A DNA stretch of 64,000 bases from Didymella arachidicola (Eukaryota; Ascomycota; Dothideomycetes; Pleosporales; Didymellaceae), in assembly GCA_016630955.3 (NCBI GenBank), contig CM049986.1:2170001-2234000 (forward strand), in the 5' to 3' direction. Positions 55,962 through 64,000 of the stretch are shown in pieces. A program made the position numbers and the translations under genes. The notes beneath the pieces are model-generated. The model had not been told where the DNA came from and did no database searches. It worked only from the letters and a program-made list of their open reading frames with translations. Numbering within the stretch: position 1 is the first letter of the stretch; every line of letters starts with the position of its first letter.

Positions 55962-58900
55962 CTAAAGTGGCGAGCCAGCGGTCTGGGGTGTCGCAGGTAC
56001 AGGTGTCGCAGCAGAGGCATCCTTGAAAGTGTCGCTCTGCTTCTTTTGGCCGTTGAGCAAAGGGCAAAGTCTAGTGAAGTGGTTAACGTTGCTTTCAAAG
56101 ACTAGATAGGGAGTGAAGCTTACTTCTTGTTGGTCTTGATATGGCCAACTTCACCGCAATTGGCGCACTTCCTGGGGGTCGCGCCACCTTTGCCGGGACC
56201 TCCATCCCCTGTTGCCTGACCTTTGGCCTTCTCACGGCCCTGTCGACGCTCCATATTCCGCTCCAGACGCTTGAGCTCGGCCATGAGCTTTAATTGTTGC
56301 TGACGGTCGTACTCTGCGTCACCAGTGGGCTTAATGTCGTCAAGGCGCATATTCATCAGGCGGTCCTGTTTCTTGCGCTTAATGTACATCTTGATAACCT
56401 CAGGGTCGGTGACCGTGACCGTGACCTCCTCGAATTCGTCATACTTATTCTTGATAGTGCGTGTGATGCGCAACTTCTTGCCATGGGTCTCCGCATTGCT
56501 ATTGCGACTCAGCTGACTCATAGTATCGTCGTCGCCACGCATGATAGCTGGTGTACCCATCTCGGACCGTCCGCGTACTGCGTTGCGTACAGCGGCCGAG
56601 TCGACATCTTCCTCCATGTCTTCGGGAGGATTTGTGGCCGAGAGATTCTCCTTCTGCTTGTTCCAGATGCGCTTGATGGCATTCTCGTACATGGCTTGCT
56701 GCTGCTGGACATTGTAGCTATGACCGCTGAGTTCCTTCTGCTTCTTCGCATTGACCTGGTCTGCCGCACTCTGTCCGACATCTCGGAAACCGCCTTTCAT
56801 AGAGACCTTGATGAAACTGAAGCCTAGACCTTGTCCTGTAGGATCTCCCTCACCATGCAACTCCAGCATGGCCTTGCCAGCACAAGCGTTGAGGAAGTTC
56901 TTCGTCGTGTTCCAAGGTGCCAACTTCACTGCAGAGTTCTCGCCTTCCGCCTCTTCCTCGTCATCCCTGATGTCATTCGACTTGATACCGGAGTCCTGGA
57001 GCTGTTTGTCGCCAGCATGCATAGAGTCGATAAGACATACGTCTTCAGGCTTAATCCATGTGCGCAAGTTGGGCTCGTCCGGAATTGTCTCGCCCTCTTG
57101 CGGTTTCCAGGTGCCAAGGTCCTTGTCGTACTTCATGATTTCTCGCATACGAGATCGATTTTGCGCAATCTCGGTACCCGGCAGATGCAGCTTGATCATC
57201 TCGTTGCTAACCCAAGGTTGTCGAATGTTGTACTGCTCACCTCGCCTGTACATGCGGAATGAAAGCATCTTAAGACGCTTCTTGGAAGCTTCCGTAACCT
57301 TTCTTGCATGTGTACCCGGTACTTCAACCGATGGGAACTGTTGACCGACAACGAGAAGATTGGGAATGGTTCGCATGTAGTATTTGGAGCCGTTAACCCC
57401 GGTCTTACTTCTGCTAACAAGGAAGTCGGTCTGCTCAGGCGTATGCTTGAAGACTGGTGCTCGGTACATAGCATTGTGTAATGTCAACACCTCCTGGCCA
57501 GGCTCGACTTGACCGAAGAGCGAGAAGGGGCTCTTGTCTTGAGGTAGGAGCACCGAGGTCTCTCCGATGCCATCTTCGCGCTTTGGTCGCGCGGTGTCTT
57601 CCATGTCCTTGCGACGGTAGTAGTTGAGAATCTTTATGCCCATTCCAAAGTTTGAGAGGGTCGTGGGATACTCTTCGGAGTACTCAGCCAGGAGAAGATC
57701 AGAGTTGTCACCTACATTGAGGTCTTCCGCAGTAGCAAAAGCTTCCGAGGGCTTGAGATTCTTCTTATGCTTCCGCTTGACAGACTTGAGCAATGAAATA
57801 CTAGCTCTTTCACCAGGTTTGAACTCGATGGTGGGTCGGTGGAAAGATCGTAGCTCGCGGTCGTTAAGATTGACCTTATAGAAGGGATACTGCAGCTTCA
57901 GGGCAGGCAAGCTGTGCTCGACGTTCATGTGGCCAATCGTACTACGGACCTTCTGCTGGCTGCTTTCTTTAAGCGCATCGTACGCCTCGTCGTTGGAAAT
58001 GTTATAACGCTTAAACATGGGATTCGCAAGGCTTCCACGGTTGTCACGCTTGAGACCGAGGCCCATTGTTCTTGGCTTCGGGGGCTCTGCGCTAGGTTGC
58101 TGGATGTCCAAGAGAAGATGCGGATCATTCATGTCCAGGATGATTTTCTTTGCAATACGAGCAGTCTCCACCTCTGGATCATCCCAAGATGGCAAATCCA
58201 TATGGTCGTAAACTGAGAAGGTGACAGGGTTCTCTCGAGATCCAAGTTTTCGCTTCTTCGATGGCACGAGACTACGTATCCAATCGTTATCGTCATCGCC
58301 GAGTACTGTGTCTGGAGGCGAAAGAAGCTGGTCGGCGTCCGAAGCGTTTCCATCGTCTGGGACATCCCAGTCCTCGCAGGCAACCTTGAGATCGCCCCAG
58401 GAGACATTTCCGATCTTCTCGTGATCATCGAGTGGATCAAGGTTGTCCAGCTCCATCTGATCGTCATTGTCTTGCTCCTCCTGAACGACCCTCGCGATGT
58501 AGATGAGAGTGCCCTGCTCTTCTTCTAGCTGTCGTTTATTTCCAGCCGCGGGTGTGGCTGAAGGCAATCGAAAGCTCTTCTCCTGGTCTGCTGCAATCTC
58601 GAGGCTAGCCTTTGTAAGTGGCATGAGCTTTGGCTGTTTCTGCGGGACCTTAGGGATGTAGAAAGCCCGATTGCGCGGTACCAGGCTGAAGAAGCGCGGT
58701 GGTACTTTCTCTTCGAAGTTGGGCCACATCTTCTCGAAATCCTCCCTCGAGGTCCTTGGAACTTCGGTGCCCTCGCCTTCTTTGCCAGCACGCGCCTGCT
58801 CGAACAGACGCTTCTGCTCGAGCCATTCCGGATCGTCATCCTCATCCTCGTCTTGCGTGGCTCCGAAAGTGACGTTCTGAGACGCCGACTGCAGCCTTCC

Positions 58901-59341
58901 GTCTACAGGTTTCGCGTTGTGTGTTTGGACCCCGCTAAAAAGATCTTCGATCGAGTCGACCGGCTTGTCTTCGTTCTGATGCGAGCGCTCCATGACAGGG
59001 CTCGAGAGTCCATCGCCAAACAAGTCGTCCATGTCGTCCATACCATCTTCAAAGCTCTCTCCAGAGTCCTGCACAGTAGTTCCACTGAAGTTCTGCGTAC
59101 CAGTGCCATTCCCGTTTGTGAACTCCTCTTCTGGCAGATCGTCGTCAGAGATATCTTCATAATCGACAGCATCGTCTGCCTTCTCTCCTCGGTCGAGCTC
59201 GCGGTCGTTCAGCGAGGCAAAGAAGTCATCCCCGCCCGTTGCAGCCCCGACTTGCGCCGACTTGAGAAGCGCGCCCAAGTCATCCTCCTCGCCGGCATCA
59301 TCTACTGGCGCGGCCACCGGTGGGTTTTGATCGAGAGACAT
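55962..59341 (-). CDS. TAF1: TFIID subunit TAF1
   Basis: Scaffold subunit of the general transcription factor TFIID, nuclear. Exons 59341-56124 and 56070-55962 give 1108 aa. The start at 59341 (MSLDQNPPVAAPVDDAGEED) is preferred to a longer leader. N-terminal part: very acidic, with the TBP-binding-like DLGALLKSAQVG and DDFFASLNDRELDRG. Central DUF3591 domain (about 530-960), with RRGEQYNIRQPWVSNEMIKL, WKPQEGETIPDEPNLRTWIK and NFLNACAGKAMLELHGEGDP. C-terminal basic coiled stretch, then a zinc knuckle: CANCGEVGHIKTNKK, whose last Cys (KLCPLLNG) comes only from exon 2. That makes the second exon certain. No bromodomain, as in fungi that use a separate Bdf-type factor. Donor GTAAGC, acceptor ACTAG. 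Confidence 0.95.
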
Positions 59342-59939
59342 TGTCGCGCGCGACGTGGTGGCGCTAATTGTTGCGCAGTCGACTCTTGCAGATGCGCAAA
59401 CTAAGCGCACTCGTCGCGCAAGGAGGAAAGGACCTCGTGGATTGCTGGTGAAAGCACCCGTAGGGTGAATTATTCGTTAAGGTTGCGGTCCCTCATGCAC
59501 TTGTTCGCCGCCGGCGCTGTCGCGCCCGAATTATATCGATGGGCGCAGACTCGCGCAGCACTGTGGCAAGTACTCGAGGCCGTTGTCGGCGGTATCTGCA
59601 ACGTATCCGAGGGTGTTGGGTCGGGTTGAGGCTGCCCGCGGGCGTGTTGGTGCTGAAGGGACGGAGGTAGAAGCTCAAGAGCGGGCTAATGCGCACGGAC
59701 CAGCACCCAGCACGCGTCTGCCCTCGAATAGTGAAGGAACCGCGTTCGCCCCTACGGAACCCAAAAGTTATGACATCACTGCAGACATCTCTTCGTTGCA
59801 CTGTTGACCTTGCAGGGATGCTGTAGTATCTTTATTCGCAGCTTATAGTGCATGTCGCACAGTCATGCTCCGCGATATGCTATCATACACTATTCGAATC
59901 CAGGCCTGGCTCACAACTGCTGTTGCATTGCGGCACGAG
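59342..59939. other. intergenic
   Basis: 598 bp between TGS1 and TAF1, both on the minus strand. It holds the TAF1 promoter; no gene is seen. Confidence 0.45.
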
Positions 59940-60864
59940 TCACTTTTCTTCCTCTTCCGCCTCAACATCGAAATTGAAGTCGCCAAAGTACGCGCATAAC
60001 GCCTGTGCACAGAGTCAGTGTGTTGAGTCTCAGCAGCATCGACATCGCATACCTTGCTGGCACCCATGATGGCATAGTGTGCGACCTCCAGCTTCTGATC
60101 TTCTGGCACATACTTTGCAATCTGATTCAGATCTGAGTTACGAGGAAGATACAAAATGAGCTCTTTGCTATACTTTGTGAAGCTCTTGTACAGCTTTTCC
60201 AGGTTGTACGGCTCCATCTTTGTCAGATCAAAGATGTCGTCCTCGCCATAGCTGGTGCCTGCATTGATCATCGTCAGAGCATGATTTCCCCTTTGGCAGG
60301 ATACTTGCCTCCCCACGGTGGGCTAGCGAAGATCACAGTGTTCTTCTGCCCTGCGAATCTGCTGATAGCCTCAAAGCAGTCGCCAGCTAGCCAGAAAATC
60401 TTGTTGGAGACACCATAGATATCTGCGTTGTGCTTTGCGCACTTCAAGGTCTTGGGATCCTTTTCGATGGCGAATACTCGGTCCCAGCGACCTGAGCGAG
60501 CTAGTGCGATTGCATTGCCACCCACGCCCGCGAATGCGTCGATGATTACTGTTTTCTCCTTTGGCGCTGACTCGGCAATGTGAGCTGCGATCTTGCTGAG
60601 GCCTGGTTAGTGTCATGTCTGAGTCGACCCAGCAGGATCACATACTTTGCTATGGGCTCTGGAGTAACACCGAACCATGCATCCTCTGTCATCCAGATGC
60701 CCTTGTCGTACTTGTCCCAAATCTTGAAACGTTGAAACCAATACCTAGAGGGTAAGTCAATTTTGTTTGGTTCGGGACTTGATATGTGAGGTTAACTTTT
60801 GCAAATGCCCAGGGAATTGGTCCACGCTCAGCCATTGATGAATGCCATCCGGTACTTCGTCCAT
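59940..60864 (-). CDS. TGS1: trimethylguanosine synthase (snRNA cap hypermethylase)
   Basis: Converts the m7G caps of snRNAs and snoRNAs to 2,2,7-trimethylguanosine using SAM; nuclear/nucleolar. Five exons, 60864-60797, 60744-60646, 60595-60309, 60258-60053 and 60002-59940, join in phase to 240 aa. Motifs: WMTEDAWFGVTPEPIAN (cap-binding start), the SAM-binding VIIDAFAGVGGNAIALA, the acidic FAIEKDP, and the catalytic SPPWGGTSYG, whose Trp stacks on the guanine. Intron 3 uses a GC donor (AG|GCAAGT...TGCAG), the common non-canonical type. The start is set at MDEVPDGIHQW; the frame is open further upstream, so a longer N-terminus or extra 5' exon is possible. Length is near the catalytic core alone, typical of fungi. 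Confidence 0.9.
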
Positions 60865-61318
60865 TCTGTTAAGGCAAGCACCCTTCCTTTTCTTCGTGAC
60901 TGGCTTTTCTTGGATCTTAGTATCACATGCAAAACTTCTGATATCGATTTCGCATGCGCGCAAGAAGCTATAGTAGTGAAAATTACAGGTGCTCAAGCCT
61001 CACCCGGAAGCAACTTCAGTGCGCCTTTCCACTTTTAAGCTAGTGTGCCTCGAACGCGATTGCATGTTCTGCCTGTTCAGATAGCCACTGATCTTCACTT
61101 TCGTTTTCAGGTGCAGACATGTCCCCTCGGAACCATGAATTCAAATTTGATCAGTCAACTGTCGATTCGTTTGTGTTGCAATCCACAACACCGACCAGCG
61201 GAACGTCCTCATCTGTGGTGCACGGCCCACAATGGCTGCGACAACCCCGAACAACGCTCAACCTGTCCTCCACACCAACGTCACGACATCAGCAGCTGAC
61301 GGAGCATCACAACGAATC
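60865..61318. promoter_or_regulatory. shared TGS1/GRASP upstream region
   Basis: About 454 bp between the divergent TGS1 and GRASP starts. An ATG at 61232 in frame with GRASP is an alternative start. I see no clear TATA box. Confidence 0.35.
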
Positions 61319-62641
61319 ATGTCTGCGCTATTCGGTTCTCTGAACCGGTTCATCTCTCGCCTTGATGCTGCTCCCCAGGATCAACAGCAATCAGGTGTCG
61401 GCGGCGCGTATGGCTTCCAAGTCCTGAGGAACGCGAACCAGGAGGTTCCTCTGGAGCCGTGGTTTGACTTCATCATTGGAATCAACGGCAGGACAATAGT
61501 GAGTGCGGAAGTGGTGCAATGTAAGTCCAAAAATAACTGACCAGAGATGTAGGACAACCCGGATCCGGGCCTATTTGCGACTGAGGTGCGCAACTGCGCA
61601 GGCAACACAATCAGTGTGGGCGTCTTTAGTGCGAAGGTCAGTAGCATCGTGGCCTCTTTGGGCGAAGCATTTTGATTTGCATTTTACGTTATCTGGAAGT
61701 CACGCGTTTTCAGTCAATTTCGTGGACGTCTTGATTCACTCATCCTAGTTCTAGATGTTCTTTTGAAGCTTACTTGATTTCCAGGGTCAAGTGATTCGCG
61801 AAGTATATATAAGCATTCCAGCCGAGAAGCCAACTCTGGGCGTATCGTTACAATGGTCGCCTCTCGCCATCGCCGAAGATGTCTGGCATATTCTGGATGT
61901 GGCGCCTAATTCTCCCGCCGACACTGCAGGCCTGCTACCTTACGGCGACTACGTAATCGGAAGCCCGGAAGGCCTGGTCCGTGGCGAGTCAGGATTGGGT
62001 GAACTTGTTGAAGATGTTCGACTACCTTATATGGCATCGTATGATTTCGACTAACTTGCGCGCAGTTCATGAACCGCCCACTGAGACTACTCGTATACAA
62101 CCACGAATACGATGTGACGCGCCCAGTTACAATTACTCCTTCCCGAAGCTGGGGCGGGGAAGGAGCATTGGGTTGCGTGCTTGGCTTTGGCGCTCTTCAT
62201 CGCATTCCTGCATCTCTGGAAGAGCCACCGCAAGCGCCAGGAGAGACCTTGTTTGCGAATAGCGCCGCTACGTCTTTCGACGAAAAGCGGCCTTTGATCT
62301 CTGATGTTGCATCCGGTCAAGGAGGCGCCGGCAACGGACCCGAGCTTTTTGTGCCAGCGAACATTGCCATGCCAGCGAAGTCTCCACCACCGCAGGGTTC
62401 AGCGCCGCCAAAGAGGAAGCAGCGGGCACAAGCTGCCACGCCTGGGGGCGGTGGACTGGATGACTACTTCAAAGAAGGCGAGCAGAAGAGCAAGGAGGAC
62501 GACTACGCGCCAAAGGGTAAGGGCGGTGTACCTCCCCCACCCAAGGCTGGCGGACCGCCTCGTGGACCGCCAAAGAGCGGCACACCTGTGCAAAGCGAGA
62601 CAGAGCTGCCAGCTGCAGATACGGCTACAGAAGAGGCATGA
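61319..62641 (+). CDS. GRH1: GRASP family Golgi protein (Grh1-like)
   Basis: Peripheral Golgi/ER-exit-site protein with two PDZ-like domains, involved in Golgi organisation and unconventional secretion. Four exons, 61319-61498, 61553-61636, 61785-62015 and 62066-62641, give 356 aa. The start MSALFGSLNRFISRLDAAP makes an amphipathic N-terminal helix, as in fungal Grh1; an in-frame ATG at 61232 would add 29 residues. PDZ1: YGFQVLRNAN, PWFDFIIGINGR. PDZ2: PLGVSLQW-like strand (TLGVSLQWSPLAIAED), VWHILDVAPNSPADTAGLLP, LRLLVYNHEYDVTR, GGEGALGCVLGFGALHRIP. The C-terminal third is Pro/Lys/Gly-rich, ending in acidic residues. No N-myristoylation Gly is present at position 2, so membrane attachment is by another route. 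Confidence 0.9.
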
Positions 62642-62747
62642 TGTGCAGAGCTGATCAACTGATGCATCGTTAGTCTGAGAAAGCATACAGGGCAGTTTAA
62701 GCGAAGAACATACCCGTTGGACCTCAATAACGTTTGGCACTGCGTCT

Positions 62748-63002
62748 TCATTCGAAGAGCTCCTCTCGGAAACGGCTGACCCTCCTGTCCTTCTTCTCAG
62801 TCTCCTTGGGTGCTTCGTAGACATCGTCATCGATAAAGGAATCCATGCGTGTCTGTGCCTCGGGACGCTGTACACTGTAGTCTTTGCGACCACTGACCCT
62901 CTCAAAAGAAGAGACCTGAGGTGATGTTGGTGACGTAGTCGGTGACGAGGCGGGAGACATCTTCGTCTTGATCTTAGTCGTAAGAGTGCGTAGGATAGCC
63001 AT
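62748..63002 (-). CDS. small protein of unknown function
   Basis: 84-aa frame starting at the ATG at 63002 (MAILRTLTTKIKTKMSPASS). A second ATG at 62957 would give 69 aa. Ser/Thr/Pro-rich first half; second half DSFIDDDVYEAPKETEKKDR then RRVSRFREELFE. The ending SRFREEL and the FIDDDVYEAP block look conserved-like, but I cannot name a family. No signal peptide or membrane helix. It lies 106 bp past the convergent GRASP gene. The same frame is open further upstream to 63161 but without a better start. Confidence 0.45.
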   Translation of the reverse strand: MAILRTLTTKIKTKMSPASSPTTSPTSPQVSSFERVSGRKDYSVQRPEAQTRMDSFIDDDVYEAPKETEKKDRRVSRFREELFE

Positions 63003-63936
63003 GTTGGAAGTCGAGGACTGGGCTTGGCGTGTAGCGAACGGTCGTGTAACTGAAGTCAAGCACGTGGTAAAGTCGAGTGGACGTTTGAGTGGAAGGTCAG
63101 TGACACGCGACCTCCTTTCAACTATATACAAAGGCACCCACACCGACATACTTTCCCGCATTTAACGAACCCAATAAAGTACCCGCAGTAGTCCAAACCA
63201 CGTTCCCCCCGTGTAAAACATCCAGACCGCAGGGCGACCCTGAACTAGTCGCCGATCCCCAACGTCGCTCGCTGCCTCGCAACAAACTCGCTGTCTTTGC
63301 ATCCCTGCGCACGCCAGGCACGTCAAAGACGCCAAATGCGTCGCCCCAGTTTTTCGCCCAATGCAGGGCGACCTCGCTCAAAACTCTGACTCCTGTTGGC
63401 CGACCCAGCCGACCCAGGAACACATGCTCGCTTTGGGGTAGGAGATGTGTTGGTGGCGGGGTAGTGACGGCTGCTAGATATTAGCAACACTTTCACCGCT
63501 TGTTGCTGACCCTTGTTTGCCAACTTCCATGTCCGCTTTGGTATGTGAGACAGCCAAATTGCTAACACTGCGTTCTGATTGGTCGTTGTGGCAGAGTAGC
63601 TGAGGTCTCGCGGGCAAGATGAACAGCGACATGGGGGTCATGGGATGTCTTGCAGCTTTCATGCATGAGCAGCGATCAACCGCCTCCCGAGTCACGGCGC
63701 TGCACCCTCTTCTTATTGATCTGCCCTAATTACTAGAGCTTCTGCTCCTGCTAATCACAAGTTCACAACACCTTTCCTCGTAGTCAACAATACTTCCAAC
63801 GCTTCCACAGACATCAACATACGCCTTTCAGGCCGAGATACAATCGGTTGGTCGCCCGCCCCCTAGAATAGGCCGTTCACGTTGAAATCTGGGACTCGGC
63901 CGCTCTAACGCTCGTGTCCGTCGCGCACCTTGCGCC
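63003..63936. other. intergenic/right edge
   Basis: Upstream of the small protein and of a possible gene at the right edge. Pyrimidine-rich near 63760-63830 (AACACCTTTCCTC, CAACGCTTCCAC), as in promoters. No complete gene is seen. Confidence 0.4.
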
Positions 63937-64000
63937 ATGGACCGCCGCCTCGCAGCCAAAGCCGTGACAAGTCATCTCGCGTCCCACATGGTGTGTATCT
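63937..64000 (+). CDS. possible 5' end of a gene cut off by the window
   Basis: ATG in a good context (GCGCCATGG) opens MDRRLAAKAVTSHLASHM, followed by GTGTGT, which could be a donor. Only 64 bases are visible, so neither coding nature nor identity can be established. The promoter-like stretch upstream supports a gene start. Confidence 0.3.
   Translation, partial: MDRRLAAKAVTSHLASHMVCI

Noticed and set aside
1..64000. CRISPR arrays, bacterial operons, rRNA genes, telomere repeats
   Set aside because: None seen; the gene structure is eukaryotic and no regularly spaced repeats or TTAGGG arrays are present.

Overview
This is nuclear DNA of a filamentous ascomycete (Pezizomycotina). The genes have short spliceosomal introns (about 42-100 nt, GT..AG) and moderate GC. 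Histone H2A and H2B are divergently transcribed, and families largely typical of these fungi are present: SAT4-type rhodopsin-domain membrane proteins, MCT-like and hexose MFS transporters, a cytochrome-b5/acyl-CoA dehydrogenase fusion, and a DUF5695 secreted protein. A dothideomycete is my best guess, from the protein sequences only.

Layout. 1-2.6 kb: no gene seen. 2.6-4.4 kb: MCT-like transporter (-). 4.4-9.75 kb: gene-poor. 9.75-13.5 kb: ubiquitin-like/AN1 zinc-finger protein (-) and cyt-b5/acyl-CoA dehydrogenase (-). 13.5-16.3 kb: gene-poor, with an unresolved, apparently decayed locus on the minus strand. 16.36-17.9 kb: SAT4 rhodopsin-domain gene (+) interrupted by stop codons. 18.0-20.7 kb: 901-residue secreted DUF5695-like protein (-). 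22.4-24.2 kb: Sec14-like protein (+). 25.0-27.1 kb: eight-exon hexose transporter (-). 29.1-30.6 kb: two small unrecognised proteins. 32.1-33.0 kb: MYND protein (+).

33.9-45.1 kb is the most gene-dense part and is mostly housekeeping: KGD2 (-) with the complex I LYR subunit NDUFB9 (+) facing away from it, H2A (-)/H2B (+), and ATG4 (-)/SQS1 (+). These are three divergent pairs sharing 300-610 bp promoters. 46.8-48.7 kb: a heavily decayed arylsulfotransferase-family pseudogene (+). 50.8-52.8 kb: flavin monooxygenase (-). 53.3 kb: a 153-bp inverted-repeat (MITE-like) element. 54.3-55.6 kb: an intact SAT4 rhodopsin-domain gene. 55.96-62.6 kb: TAF1 (-), TGS1 (-) and the GRASP/Grh1 Golgi protein (+), then a small unknown protein (-). 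A gene may begin at the right edge.

Functionally, the KGD2/NDUFB9 pair joins the TCA cycle with the respiratory chain. TAF1, TGS1, SQS1 and the histones are transcription, snRNA-cap, splicing and chromatin functions. ATG4, GRASP and Sec14-like serve membrane traffic and autophagy. I found no biosynthetic cluster, CRISPR array, rRNA or convincing tRNA. The main oddities are the two broken genes with stops that look like C-to-T changes, the Ub-like domain ending in LRGG before an AN1 finger, a GC-AG intron, a 19-nt exon, and the MITE-like element. All exon boundaries were derived by hand from splice motifs and reading phase.
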